From positions 62,001-126,000 of the forward strand of contig CAZOEO010000005.1 of assembly GCA_964578885.1 (NCBI GenBank): a stretch of DNA of 64,000 nucleotides, written 5' to 3'. Positions within the stretch are counted from its first letter, which is position 1. Each line of letters starts with the position of its first letter. The stretch is from CAZRHR01 sp964578885. Its GTDB lineage: Bacteria; Bacteroidota; Bacteroidia; CAIKAF01. Shown piece after piece: positions 41,887-52,077 of this stretch. A program made the position numbers and the translations under genes. The notes under the pieces were generated by a model. The model did no database searches. It had not been told where the DNA came from and saw only the letters and a program-made list of their open reading frames with translations.

Positions 41887-44166
41887 TTAACGAGCAGTGG
41901 CTGGTGTACCTTGTGGAATTCTTTGTTTCAGGCTTCGCCGGGTCATTCTCTTCACAGCTGGCTTGCCCATCTGACCGCCTATTTCATCCATATAGGTATG
42001 TACTTTTCTACCTTTTTCCAAATCGTAGACCTGGTACATCCAAATGTTATAGGTGGGTCGTTTTAAAGCGTTAATGATAAAAACCGGGGTTAAATAAGGG
42101 AGAAAAACGCTGAGCAATACCGCTCGTCCAATGGCTCCTTTCGCAGGATAGCGCATCCGCAACAATTTCATTTCAGCCAAATGCGAAACGCCCATATTTC
42201 CAAAAATCCGCAGGGATTCTTCCTGAAAAAGAGGCCACATCTGGATTTTATTGGTTTCATTGAATCGGATTTGCCTAAAATATTGTTGAGCATAAAACGT
42301 CCGATTCAGGTTTGTTGCATTAAATTCTGGTGAAAGGGTATTTGAAAGAACGGAAACAGTCGCAGGAAACTTCGGACTGCTTAATTCACTCAGGTATTCA
42401 TGCATCCAATGGGTATTGTTTTCGGACAAGTCATACAACTCCAATGGTTCATCCTGCTTTCGCCGCAATTCCAGTTGGGTACTTTGCGGACGAACCACCA
42501 GCAGGTGCTCTGGCAAGATGGTGGGCGGACGCTTAAACATAGAGGAACGGGGCTTTTTATTTTCCTCTGCGGCCGCCAGGCTCGCCTTAAGGTCAGCCAT
42601 AAAAAACAAAGACAGAAACTCGTTGTCTCGCATTTCCTCTTGAAATCCGTAATACAAATACAGTGGTTCCCCGGAAGATGAACCTTTTCTGACATGGGCT
42701 TTTCCGGAGGAAAGGGTGTCAGTGCCATGGTCGCGGCTCAATGGCAGATTTCCCGTTTTAAATCGTTCAAAAGTAAATTTCGTGTGACGCATCAGCTGGA
42801 AGGCCAGATCTTCAGCGATACGCTTCAATTCAGCACTTTCCGGAAAATCCTTTTTTGCCGTCCAGGCATGTTTCAGTGCCAAAAGGAGCAATTCTTCGCG
42901 CTGTAAATTGTGAAAAGCAGCCATGAGTTTTTGCTCTTTTCCTTCTGCTCTTTCAGGCGCCCAATGCACTTTGCCGAATCGGCGCTGGGCATGGGCAGAA
43001 GCCAGAAGATATAGAGCACGCACCTGTGTTAAGGTGAGGAAATATCCTTTTTCGTAGCGGGTTTCGAGGCTTTTCGCGTGATAAAAGGCCAATTCAGGAC
43101 GGTGATCTTCCAGATACAACATGCCAAGTTCATATTGTGCGATTTTTCTGGCATGAAAAAATTCAGTTTCATCCGCTACAAAAAGTGATGTACCGAACGT
43201 CTGGGTGGAGTCGGTCATTTTTCGGATGGCGGCCAGTCTAAGTCCTACGTCCGGATGGCTGGCATAGCTCCGCTCGTCGGCGTCGGCTAATTTTGTAGAA
43301 TCCGGAGTATCGGAATTGGATTTTTTCGTCTGGCGGTCTTTTATTTGAGGAAGCGCCCAGATTTTTTCCGGGATTTGCAGTTGTCCGAGGCTGAGCCATT
43401 CTGGTTTTACTTCCAGCGAATCTACTGGCTTTTCAGCTTGTTTCAGCATGTAAAAAACCTCATGTACGGCTGAAAGGGCGTAGGGAGATTTGCGAAAAAT
43501 ATTGAAACCGGCCAAATCGGCTTCGGTTTCCAGGGCGCGGGAAAATTTTGAACTTTCCAGGCGAAGTAAATCGGCCGCCTGGTCCTTGGGGACTCGTCTC
43601 CTGGCCTGTTCGTCTTCCGCATTTCTGCGCACGGATTGAATGGCATGCTGGTGTTTTACATGGATGTATTCGTGGCAAAGGATAAAAGCGAGTTCGGCTT
43701 CGGTTTTGAGTCGAGCCAGAAGACCCAGAGAAACAATTATATACCCTTGTCGGGTAGCAAAAGCATTCACCACCGGCGATTTCAACACATAGACCTTTAT
43801 GTGATCCGGCACTGTTTCGCCAGCCAATACTGTTCTTAAAACCAGATTACAATATTGGCCAACAGGATCATTGTACACAATGCGTCCGGAAGCCATCAGC
43901 CGATCGATTTCATGCGTAGAATGGCGTAAAAACTCCTGTTCGGCCAGGGCCACTCTTTGTTTTCGCTTTGACCCCGTGATGGGACTCATTTCGGCTTTCG
44001 CTCGTGCGGTGGAGGAAACGTGTAAAAAGTCTGGAAGAGGATCTACCGACTCCAGGCTTGTATAATAGTTAAAATCAGTGCCCTGAGCTGAAATCCTCCC
44101 CGATGGAAAGGCCAAAGTCAAGAGTAAAAAAGCAGAAAAATATTTTTTAAATGAGAAGCAATTCAT
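41887..44166 (-). CDS. Exported M48-family zinc metalloprotease
   Basis: 759 residues with signal region KKYFSAFLLLTLAFPSGRISAQ. The zinc motif HEYIH is at residues 165-169 in ELAFILCHEYIHVKHQHA, and the third ligand is in RALETEADLAGF (about 213). The layout matches periplasmic BepA/YfgC-like M48 proteases, but the protein is much longer: a TPR-like helical part and a C-terminal extension of some 300 residues with a short hydrophobic stretch (AVLLSVFLPYLTPVFIINAL). It may act in quality control of envelope proteins. It reads away from the DUF695-like gene. Confidence 0.87.
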   Translation of the reverse strand: MNCFSFKKYFSAFLLLTLAFPSGRISAQGTDFNYYTSLESVDPLPDFLHVSSTARAKAEMSPITGSKRKQRVALAEQEFLRHSTHEIDRLMASGRIVYNDPVGQYCNLVLRTVLAGETVPDHIKVYVLKSPVVNAFATRQGYIIVSLGLLARLKTEAELAFILCHEYIHVKHQHAIQSVRRNAEDEQARRRVPKDQAADLLRLESSKFSRALETEADLAGFNIFRKSPYALSAVHEVFYMLKQAEKPVDSLEVKPEWLSLGQLQIPEKIWALPQIKDRQTKKSNSDTPDSTKLADADERSYASHPDVGLRLAAIRKMTDSTQTFGTSLFVADETEFFHARKIAQYELGMLYLEDHRPELAFYHAKSLETRYEKGYFLTLTQVRALYLLASAHAQRRFGKVHWAPERAEGKEQKLMAAFHNLQREELLLLALKHAWTAKKDFPESAELKRIAEDLAFQLMRHTKFTFERFKTGNLPLSRDHGTDTLSSGKAHVRKGSSSGEPLYLYYGFQEEMRDNEFLSLFFMADLKASLAAAEENKKPRSSMFKRPPTILPEHLLVVRPQSTQLELRRKQDEPLELYDLSENNTHWMHEYLSELSSPKFPATVSVLSNTLSPEFNATNLNRTFYAQQYFRQIRFNETNKIQMWPLFQEESLRIFGNMGVSHLAEMKLLRMRYPAKGAIGRAVLLSVFLPYLTPVFIINALKRPTYNIWMYQVYDLEKGRKVHTYMDEIGGQMGKPAVKRMTRRSLKQRIPQGTPATAR

Positions 44167-44277
44167 GTCCTGTGATGGATGGATGATAAAGGGTGATGTA
44201 AATTAAAAAAAAGTTTAAACACGAACAAACTTAGTTCTAAATGCTTAACTTTAAACATTGATTCCCCTCCAATCATT

Positions 44278-44760
44278 ATGAAAGTAACGTACTCCTCCTC
44301 TGCTACACAGTTGGCTTTGCCATGGGTTCGCTATTTAAGCGAAGTAGATGGCAAAAGAGCTTTAATCGCTGTAAACAGCCAACTTAAAACAGAAATCCAA
44401 TCGACCCATCCTTACATGGGCTGGATTCGGTTGTCTCCTGCTCTGGAAAACGCCACCGATTCGTTTGAAGCCACCCTCATATTGTTTCAGCGATTTGCAC
44501 CCGGTGTATTTTCCGTTATGGAAACCATGCCAACGCATTTAGTGGGATATGTGGCCGAGCAAAATGAAATCACGCTCATTTTTTACAGCCGGGAAAGAAT
44601 TTCCTTACGGCCGGTACTAAAAGCTTTTGTCCGTGATTGGAAAACGTGGAACCTCCGCCCTGGTCAAATCCGTGACGAAGACTGGGAAACGTACCATGAT
44701 TTATTGTATCCCGCTCATTGGGAACAAAAACAACTGAGGTATTTCTCTACACCGTTTTAA
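44278..44760 (+). CDS. Protein of unknown function, DUF695-like C-terminus
   Basis: 160 residues, no signal peptide, cytoplasmic. The second half (ITLIFYSRERISLRPVLKAF, then DEDWETYHDLLYPA) resembles the DUF695 pattern of a strand followed by DPEWxxYxxFLYP, but the match is from memory and weak. A TAACTTTA box lies about 28 bases upstream of the ATG. The next gene starts 26 bases after its stop. Confidence 0.5.
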   Translation: MKVTYSSSATQLALPWVRYLSEVDGKRALIAVNSQLKTEIQSTHPYMGWIRLSPALENATDSFEATLILFQRFAPGVFSVMETMPTHLVGYVAEQNEITLIFYSRERISLRPVLKAFVRDWKTWNLRPGQIRDEDWETYHDLLYPAHWEQKQLRYFSTPF

Positions 44761-44786
44761 ATCTTTCGCTGTCGTATCTTGTGCCC

Positions 44787-45965
44787 ATGGATTTTTCAGG
44801 CACATTTACATCTAAGCTACCAAGGGTAAAAACGACCATTTTTTCTGTGATGTCCGCACTGGCACAAGAAACCGGTGCTGTTAATTTATCTCAGGGATTT
44901 CCGGATTTCCCTATGGCCCCGGAACTTGTTGAGGCCTTATATGATGCGGCCAAAAATGGACATAACCAATACGCCCCGATGTCGGGTTACCTACCTTTGA
45001 GAAAGGCGGTAGCAGACATGAAATCAGCTCTTTATAGTTGCACTTATCATCCTGAAACGGAAATAACCATTACCGCCGGCGGCACGCAAGCCATATTTAC
45101 CGCCATCACCACATTTATCCGTGAAGGAGACGAAGTCATGATTTTTGAGCCGGCTTACGATTGTTATGTTCCGGCCATTTCTTTGGTGGGCGGTGTTCCC
45201 AAATTCATTCAGCTGGAAGGCCCGGATTATCAGGTTCCGTGGGCGTCCGTGAAAAAGCTGCTGAATCAACGTACCCGTATGATAATTCTCAATTCTCCGC
45301 ATAATCCAACAGGGGCACTTCTGTCCGCACAAGATATGGAGCAGTTGAGTAAAATCCTGAAAGGCAAGGATGTCATTATTCTTTCAGATGAAGTTTACGC
45401 CCATCTATTGTACGATGGCTTAGACCATCAAAGTGTCTGCCGTTATCCTGAACTCGCACAACGCGCATTGGTGGTAGGCTCTTTTGGGAAAACGTACCAT
45501 TGTACAGGCTGGAAGGTCGGATATGTTGCGGCACCGGAAGCGCTCACTGAAGCGTTCCGAAAAGTACACCAATACAATGTGTTTTCTGTAAATACGCCAG
45601 CACAAGTGGCCTTTGCTAAAGTGTTGTCGCGCCCGGAAACATACTTGCATCTTTCTGCATTTTACGGCCAAAAAAGAGATTTATTCTTCTCGTTGATGGA
45701 AGGCCTGCCCTTTCAGTTTAAACCAGTTCAGGGCGGATATTTCGCTTTGGCGAATTATGGCCGGTTTTCTAAAATGCCGGATGTAGAGTTTGCAAAAATG
45801 CTGACCAAAGAGGCCGGAGTTGCCACAATTCCATTATCGCCCTTTTACACGCAGGGGAAAGATGAACAATGGCTGCGTTTCTGTTTTGCCAAAACGGATG
45901 AAACCCTTCAAGAGGCGGCCAAACGGCTAAAAAACTGGGCAAAAAATCATCCATCAACCTCGTGA
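44787..45965 (+). CDS. Class I aminotransferase, methionine aminotransferase type
   Basis: 392 residues from the ATG at 44787 (MDFSGTFTSKLP); the frame is open further upstream but overlaps the previous gene. It is a fold-type I PLP enzyme. NLSQGFPDFP is the typical start of the YbdL/kynurenine aminotransferase group, and ILNSPHNPTGA, VIILSDEVYAHL and the lysine in SFGKTYHCTGWKVGY follow in order. Enzymes of this group use methionine, glutamine or aromatic amino acids, often in methionine salvage. A TATCTTGT element sits four bases before the ATG. Confidence 0.88.
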   Translation: MDFSGTFTSKLPRVKTTIFSVMSALAQETGAVNLSQGFPDFPMAPELVEALYDAAKNGHNQYAPMSGYLPLRKAVADMKSALYSCTYHPETEITITAGGTQAIFTAITTFIREGDEVMIFEPAYDCYVPAISLVGGVPKFIQLEGPDYQVPWASVKKLLNQRTRMIILNSPHNPTGALLSAQDMEQLSKILKGKDVIILSDEVYAHLLYDGLDHQSVCRYPELAQRALVVGSFGKTYHCTGWKVGYVAAPEALTEAFRKVHQYNVFSVNTPAQVAFAKVLSRPETYLHLSAFYGQKRDLFFSLMEGLPFQFKPVQGGYFALANYGRFSKMPDVEFAKMLTKEAGVATIPLSPFYTQGKDEQWLRFCFAKTDETLQEAAKRLKNWAKNHPSTS

Positions 45966-45997
45966 TTTTCTAATTTTTCAGGCCCTAACCTTTCCTT

Positions 45998-47998
45998 ATG
46001 AACCAAATTCCATTGCTGCAAGATGCAGTGCTCATGCTGGGGCTTTCTGTCCTGGTGATTTATATTTTCCAGCGATTTCGGCTGCCTACGGTGATTGGTT
46101 TTTTGGCCACAGGCATTTTATTCGGGCCGCATGGGCTGGCTTTGATCGGTCATCCTGAATATGCGCACGAGATTGAAATCATGGCAGAAATTGGGATTAT
46201 TCTGCTGCTGTTTATCATTGGCCTTGAATTTTCCATTAAGGAGTTGGCAGCGCTCCGAAAAGTGGTGATTCTGGGAGGTTTTGGCCAAGTTGGACTTACA
46301 GTTGGATTCATTGCTCTGCTATCCTTTGGACTGGGACTTCCGTGGCCCAAAGGGATTTTTATGGGATTTTTATTTTCCTTAAGCTCCACAGCTATTGTGC
46401 TGAAGCTTTTACAGGAAAAAGGAACCATTCATGGACCTGCAGGCCGGATTGCTTTGGGACTTTTAATTTTTCAGGACATCATTGTGGTACCCATGATGTT
46501 GGTAACGCCGATGCTGGCCGGTGCAGAAGCAAACATTGGGACGGCATTGGGAATTTTACTTATGAAGGCCGCAGGTGTAACCATGGCGGTGATTGTACTG
46601 TCACGGTATCTGGTACCGAAAGTCCTGAGAGAAATCGCACGTACTAAAAGTCGGGAGTTGTTTCTGTTGTCTATTCTGGTCATTTGTTTTACCGTAGCCT
46701 TTGGCACCAGCGCATTGGGACTTTCTTTGGCTTTGGGAGCCTTCATGGCCGGCCTCACTATTTCCGGTTCGCCTTACAGCCATCAGGCCACCAGTCTGAT
46801 CATTCCCTTTCGGGAGGTTTTTGCATCCTTCTTCTTTTTATCCATCGGCATGCTCCTTGATATCCGCTTTATCACAGACCATTTTTTAGTCATCTCTGGG
46901 TTGGTACTTACAGTGGTGCTGGTAAAATTTTCCGTACTGGCGGGTGTGGTGCGTTTATTAGGCTTCCCGCTTCGTACCGCACTCCTTTCTGGATTTACTT
47001 TGTTTCAGGTCGGCGAATTCGCCTTTATCTTATCTGGCTTCGGACAAAAGTATGGGCTCATGGCGGCAGAACAATATCAGTATTTTCTATCGGTCAGTGT
47101 GATTACCATGGCCATGACACCCTTTTTCATTTCTGAAGGAGCACGTTGGGTAAAAGCGCTGGAAAGTAAATTACCAGTCCCAATAGATCAGACGCCATCC
47201 TTTCAACCTGCATCAGCACTTTCTTCACAACAGTTGTCTGGACACGTCATCATCATTGGTTACGGATTAAATGGACAGCATCTGGCGCAAGCCGCCAGAA
47301 GTCATGGCATTCCACATGTAGTCATCGACATGGAAGTGGCACTCGTAGAACGTGCATTAAAAGAGGGAAGTCCCGCATTTTTTGGCGATGCCACACAAGG
47401 TTTTATCCTGGAAGAATTACATGTGTATAAAGCCAATGTGGTGGTCATCGCGGTATCAGACATGGTGGCTTCCAGAAACATTATATCCCAAATTCGGCAT
47501 ATTCATCAGAAAGTTCACATTATTGTTCGCTGTCACAATGTACAAGAAGCCGAAAGTTTATATGGTTTGGGCGCTGGAGAAGTAATCATTGATGCCATGG
47601 AGGCTTCGGTTGAAATTTTCACACGCGTCTTGCATCACTATCTGGTGGAACCCATTCAAATTGCGGATTTTGCAGATAAAATCCGGACTTCAGAATGGCA
47701 AATGAGCCGACCCAGCAACTATACCTCCATGCCCATTTTGGCAGGTTTGCCCGAACTGAGAACGGTATCTATTCCCTTGGTAACCAACATTCCCGGAATC
47801 ACGGAGGTTTCCGTACAACAAGCACTGCTTCGGGAAAAACATCATGTTTCCATTTTGGCCATTCGGAGAGAAGGCGAATTAATCACCAAAATTGCGCCGG
47901 ACACCTGTATGCATTTAGGGGACGTGCTGTATTTATTTGGCGAGGCAGATGATATTCAAGCTTTTATAAACTTAGTTCGGGTAGATTTGTCCGCCTGA
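45998..47998 (+). CDS. KefB/CPA2-type cation:proton antiporter with TrkA domains
   Basis: 666 residues. Residues 1-390 hold about 12 membrane helices with the CPA2 patterns LPTVIGFLATGILFGPHGL and FLFSLSSTAIVLKLLQ. A TrkA-N (RCK_N) domain follows with the nucleotide motif IIGYGLNGQHLAQAA, and a TrkA-C domain ends the protein (LREKHHVSILAIRREG). It should exchange K+ or Na+ for protons at the inner membrane under nucleotide control. Its last 27 bases overlap, tail to tail, the end of the histidine kinase on the other strand. Confidence 0.93.
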   Translation: MNQIPLLQDAVLMLGLSVLVIYIFQRFRLPTVIGFLATGILFGPHGLALIGHPEYAHEIEIMAEIGIILLLFIIGLEFSIKELAALRKVVILGGFGQVGLTVGFIALLSFGLGLPWPKGIFMGFLFSLSSTAIVLKLLQEKGTIHGPAGRIALGLLIFQDIIVVPMMLVTPMLAGAEANIGTALGILLMKAAGVTMAVIVLSRYLVPKVLREIARTKSRELFLLSILVICFTVAFGTSALGLSLALGAFMAGLTISGSPYSHQATSLIIPFREVFASFFFLSIGMLLDIRFITDHFLVISGLVLTVVLVKFSVLAGVVRLLGFPLRTALLSGFTLFQVGEFAFILSGFGQKYGLMAAEQYQYFLSVSVITMAMTPFFISEGARWVKALESKLPVPIDQTPSFQPASALSSQQLSGHVIIIGYGLNGQHLAQAARSHGIPHVVIDMEVALVERALKEGSPAFFGDATQGFILEELHVYKANVVVIAVSDMVASRNIISQIRHIHQKVHIIVRCHNVQEAESLYGLGAGEVIIDAMEASVEIFTRVLHHYLVEPIQIADFADKIRTSEWQMSRPSNYTSMPILAGLPELRTVSIPLVTNIPGITEVSVQQALLREKHHVSILAIRREGELITKIAPDTCMHLGDVLYLFGEADDIQAFINLVRVDLSA

Positions 47999-50059
47999 GC
48001 GCTGAAGGTTTGGTGAAGGGAATAAAAGATAAAACGCCGTTCCTTTCCCTACTGCTGATTTAGCCCAAACCCGTCCGCCATGTGCTTCCATGATTTTCTT
48101 CACGATATACAGACCAAGGCCTGTGCTGGTTTCACCTAAAGTTCCGCTGGATCCGCTGGAAAAAGGACGAAATAAAGTTGCACGTAGTTCTGGTGGAATG
48201 CCTTTACCATGATCACGAATCCGGAACAAGGTACTTTGGTCTGGCAATTGCCTTAACGTACAATGAATCACGCTTCCCGGATTGGAGAACTTGATGGCAT
48301 TGTCCAGGACATTGGTAATGGCGCGGACGGTTTTATCCTGATCGCAAGCCATCAGAAACTGGGCATGATTCTCCACTTTCAAAGAAATCTGTTTTCTTTT
48401 CAGTTTAGAGAAAAGGAGTTTTTGTGCTTCTTCAAGGACCTGCTGCGGAAGCATAATGTGCAGATGGAGCTGCATTTGTGGATCAGGCCGAATGGCATCT
48501 GATAAGTCCTGCAGCGTAAAAAGTCCAATTTTGGCGGAATGGCCCAATAGATGCATTAAATGCTGGTTTTCTTTGGTAAAAAGCTTTCCTTCAGGACTAT
48601 CCAAAAGTAAATCGCTCACCTGGGTTACATTGCCCAATACATTTCGCAAGTCGTGCGCAACGGTACTTAAAATATAACTTTTGTGTTTATCTGTAAGTTC
48701 CAGGTGTCGATGCGTGCGATGGAGCTGTTGGTTTTGCTGCTGCAACCCTTTCGACACCGCTTTAAACTTGGCATATCGCTTTCTCAGTGAAAACCATAGT
48801 ATAAAAATGACCATAATCACCACAAAGAGGAGCAGTCCAAAAGCAAACCACAATCTGCCCTGCAAACTTTTTGCCTGGATATGGTACCTTATGCTTTCCG
48901 CATAATTGGAGGCATCCATCATGTCTTGTTGCACATGTTCCAGTTGCAACATTTTAGCTTGATAAATCCGGTCAATGGAATCAGCGGCCACCGATTGTTT
49001 AAGGCTAAAAGTGTAGGCGGCCTTAAAATCTCCGCGTTTTTGAGCCAGTTTCGAAAGCATTTGATAGTAATACCATTGATACCGGAATTCACGAATCAAA
49101 TAGGTTGGTGCCAGTTCTTGTAAAAGTTGCTGTGCCAAATTTGGTTGTTTCAGGGCATCATAGACCAATGCTCCTATGACAGTGGCTCTACCAACAAAAA
49201 TCTGACGATCGGCATGATGGGCAAAATGCAACATATTCTGAACCATCACTGGCTTGAGTCGTTCGGGGAAATAGGCCCACACGGCATGTGTCCAGTTGAT
49301 ATAGGAATAAGCCATGCCACTTTGGTTGCCGGTATGATAGGCAATTTGGAAAGCCCTTTGGAAACTGGACAAGGCAGGCGTTGGCAGGTCTTGTTTCAAA
49401 TAACAAAGGCCAATGTTATTCAAAATATTTTGCGTCCAGTGGGCTTCATCCCAGCCTTCATTGGACTGCAGAATGTTACGAAAAGCCGCATGAAAATGAT
49501 AAGCGGCCTTGTCATACGCTTGCTCTGAATAATAGAGCATACCCAGGTGATTGTGCATGAGCGCAGCGAAATACGGCCAATAGATTTCTCGTGCCATAAG
49601 CTCGGCACGAAGTAGATACTTGGCTGTGGCGCGGTAATCACCTCTTTCAGCTGCTTTTGCACCAAGGAGCGTCAGGGTTTGAAAATACAGACGTTGCTTT
49701 GACAATGGAAAAAGCTCGTGGTTTCCGAGCCACTGTAAATGCATGAAGACCTTGGCCTGAACCTGCAGTGCTGGAGTAGATCTCTTATCTATTCTAATCC
49801 CCTCTGCATGAAATGCATACCAACGAAAAGCGCTATCTAACACGCTACATGCTTCGTCCTGGCCATATAGTGCGCAGACGTTGGTGGTATAAAAAAGTCG
49901 GGGAAAAGACGTGGATTTGGCTTTCACGCCAGCGTGCAATGAGCCCTGTGACCAGAAACCCATAAGTCCTGCACATACGTATAAAAAACCGATGCTTTTG
50001 CGAAAACCTATCACTTCAGAAACAAAGGTAAACCTAAAACCGTTGTTTATATTTACCAT
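47972..50059 (-). CDS. TPR histidine kinase, copy 2
   Basis: 695 residues. An N-terminal hydrophobic segment is followed by tetratricopeptide repeats (AALMHNHLGMLYYSEQAYDKAAYHFHAAF, ILNNIGLCYLKQDLPTPALSSFQRAF), then a membrane helix (LWFAFGLLLFVVIMVIFILWFSL) and a short coiled coil. The H box is VAHDLRNVLGNV (His near 470). The ATP domain has the N box ITNVLDNAIKFSNPG and G boxes DHGKGIP and STGLGLYIVKK. It is a transmembrane sensor with extracytoplasmic TPRs. It starts eight bases after a paralogous kinase gene and has no response regulator nearby. Confidence 0.9.
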   Translation of the reverse strand: MVNINNGFRFTFVSEVIGFRKSIGFLYVCAGLMGFWSQGSLHAGVKAKSTSFPRLFYTTNVCALYGQDEACSVLDSAFRWYAFHAEGIRIDKRSTPALQVQAKVFMHLQWLGNHELFPLSKQRLYFQTLTLLGAKAAERGDYRATAKYLLRAELMAREIYWPYFAALMHNHLGMLYYSEQAYDKAAYHFHAAFRNILQSNEGWDEAHWTQNILNNIGLCYLKQDLPTPALSSFQRAFQIAYHTGNQSGMAYSYINWTHAVWAYFPERLKPVMVQNMLHFAHHADRQIFVGRATVIGALVYDALKQPNLAQQLLQELAPTYLIREFRYQWYYYQMLSKLAQKRGDFKAAYTFSLKQSVAADSIDRIYQAKMLQLEHVQQDMMDASNYAESIRYHIQAKSLQGRLWFAFGLLLFVVIMVIFILWFSLRKRYAKFKAVSKGLQQQNQQLHRTHRHLELTDKHKSYILSTVAHDLRNVLGNVTQVSDLLLDSPEGKLFTKENQHLMHLLGHSAKIGLFTLQDLSDAIRPDPQMQLHLHIMLPQQVLEEAQKLLFSKLKRKQISLKVENHAQFLMACDQDKTVRAITNVLDNAIKFSNPGSVIHCTLRQLPDQSTLFRIRDHGKGIPPELRATLFRPFSSGSSGTLGETSTGLGLYIVKKIMEAHGGRVWAKSAVGKGTAFYLLFPSPNLQRSGGQIYPN

Positions 50060-50067
50060 TTGATTTT

Positions 50068-52077
50068 TTATCGGGAAATAGGAAGGCGAATCAAAAACAA
50101 AGTCCCGCTGCCTTCTTTGGTTTTAACGCGTATGGTTCCACGATGGGCGGTGACAATTTTTTTCACAATGTAAAGCCCCAGTCCGGTGGTTGGTTCACCC
50201 AATGTGCCTAGTACACCTGCGGTAAAGGGCCTGAATAATTTGGTTTCCATACGGCGAGGAATGCCTGTTCCAAAGTCCCGGACACATAACTCCACTTCAC
50301 TTAGGCCATGCTGTCGGATGAGGACCTTAATGATTCCCCCGGGTTTGGAATATTTTATCGCATTGTCCACAAGATTTATGAGGACACGAGTAATTTTTTC
50401 CCGGTCAGCAGCCACCAAAAAAGGCGCTTGATTCTTTGTAATGAGCTCAATACGTTTTTGTCTGCATTTATGATGTAGCAAATCCCGAAGTTCGGCCAAA
50501 AGTGCTTCCGGCAACAGAGGAACCACATCTAAATTAACTTGATTTCCAGGTCGGATGGCGTCATTCAAATCCTGAATGGTATTCAGACCCAGCTTAGCAG
50601 ATGTTTTCAATAACTTGAGCAAATGGCGCTGCTCTTGTTCGGGAAGCGCATCGGATGGTCCCTCGGCTATAATGTCGCTCACCTGTATCACATTGCCCAG
50701 AACATTTCTTAGGTCATGGGCCACTGTGCTCAAAATGTAGTTTTTGTGCTTATTGGCCATTTCCAAATCCCGGTTGGCTCGTGCAAATTGCCCGGATTTT
50801 TGCCGGAGATCCTTGGACAAAATTTGTGTTTGGGTAAAACGACGCCTCAGGTTCATCCAAAGAAAAAATATGACCACTACAAATACCATCAGTACACCGC
50901 CACCAAGGAATATGGCGTTAGACTGAATTTCTCGTAACCTTAGAGAATGAACGAGTCCTTCTTTCGAATCGCGCAATCGGTTCAAGCCAATTTGTGCTTC
51001 CTCCAATTGAATGAGCTTGTTTCCACGTCTGTTATGAATGAGGTCGGTGAGCGTTCTGGACGTTTCCTCATAGGCGAAGGCCTTTTCATAATGCCCCTTA
51101 GAGGCTTCTAAGCGGGCCATGAGCCTGTAATAAGATTCCCGTGACCGGTCATCCCGAACTTGGTCCATGCGCTCATCCAATAAGGCAAGCCAAATTCCAG
51201 CTTCTTCGAAATGGTGTTTTTTTTCTAAAAACTCAGCATATGCAAGAATCCCACGTGCTTCCAATTGCACATTATTGCATCTGGCAGATTTGCAGATTCC
51301 AGATTGAAACAAAGAATCTGCCATCGCCATGTTTCCCATCTGGGCATAATTTCGAGCCATATTGACCAGGGAAACGGCCTCACCCACCAAATTTTTATCC
51401 CAAACCGACACTCGGTACGCTTGTGTAAAATAGTGGTTGGCCCTGGCAAAATCCCTCATCTGCATATAGCACAAGCCCAAATTATTCAACACATTCTGAA
51501 TAAGATACTTTCTCTCGGAACGCTGATTCTCCTGCAATAAACTTCGCAAGGCCATGGAAAAATGAGGAATGGCCTGTTCATACCCGCCTTCTGAATAAAA
51601 CAAGATTCCCATATAATTATTGAGAATCCCATCATAATACGGCCAAAAAATCTCATTTTCAAACTCTTTGGCCATAAGCATCAAGCGAATAGATGGCCCG
51701 AAATCGCCTCTTTCATAATACGTGGCGCCTAAAGAAACTAAGGTTCTGAAATAATTTAAATCATCTACGCCAGGCCCCAAATCCACAACACGTTGCAAAA
51801 AATAAAGCGAGGAATCCAGAACGCCGAGCCGATTATAATAACCACCAAGGGCCGCATAATAATGCGACCATACCCGTAAAGGCTTCGTGTGATCCATGAA
51901 ATTGGTCATGCGTTTCGCTATTTCCGGACATGGTAAAAAATCGGAATCATGCACCTGCGTGCAACTATCCATTTCTAATACCAATCGGTCGAAGGCCAAG
52001 TCGCCACTGGAAATTTCCTGCGCTTTAATCACAGAAAACACCAAAAAGCAGATCACAAGACATAGCCTACCAATCAT
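50068..52077 (-). CDS. TPR histidine kinase, copy 1
   Basis: 669 residues from the ATG at 52077 (MIGRLCLVICFLVFSVIKAQ, a signal peptide), overlapping the barrel gene's stop by 11 bases. The architecture is the same as that of its downstream paralogue: TPRs (GILNNYMGILFYSEGGYEQAIPHFSMAL, VLNNLGLCYMQMRDF), a membrane helix (AIFLGGGVLMVFVVVIFFLWM), H box VAHDLRNVLGNV, N box LINLVDNAIKYSKPG, G boxes DFGTGIP and TTGLGLYIVKK. The tandem arrangement points to duplication. Both are probably expressed with the outer-membrane gene upstream. Confidence 0.9.
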   Translation of the reverse strand: MIGRLCLVICFLVFSVIKAQEISSGDLAFDRLVLEMDSCTQVHDSDFLPCPEIAKRMTNFMDHTKPLRVWSHYYAALGGYYNRLGVLDSSLYFLQRVVDLGPGVDDLNYFRTLVSLGATYYERGDFGPSIRLMLMAKEFENEIFWPYYDGILNNYMGILFYSEGGYEQAIPHFSMALRSLLQENQRSERKYLIQNVLNNLGLCYMQMRDFARANHYFTQAYRVSVWDKNLVGEAVSLVNMARNYAQMGNMAMADSLFQSGICKSARCNNVQLEARGILAYAEFLEKKHHFEEAGIWLALLDERMDQVRDDRSRESYYRLMARLEASKGHYEKAFAYEETSRTLTDLIHNRRGNKLIQLEEAQIGLNRLRDSKEGLVHSLRLREIQSNAIFLGGGVLMVFVVVIFFLWMNLRRRFTQTQILSKDLRQKSGQFARANRDLEMANKHKNYILSTVAHDLRNVLGNVIQVSDIIAEGPSDALPEQEQRHLLKLLKTSAKLGLNTIQDLNDAIRPGNQVNLDVVPLLPEALLAELRDLLHHKCRQKRIELITKNQAPFLVAADREKITRVLINLVDNAIKYSKPGGIIKVLIRQHGLSEVELCVRDFGTGIPRRMETKLFRPFTAGVLGTLGEPTTGLGLYIVKKIVTAHRGTIRVKTKEGSGTLFLIRLPISR

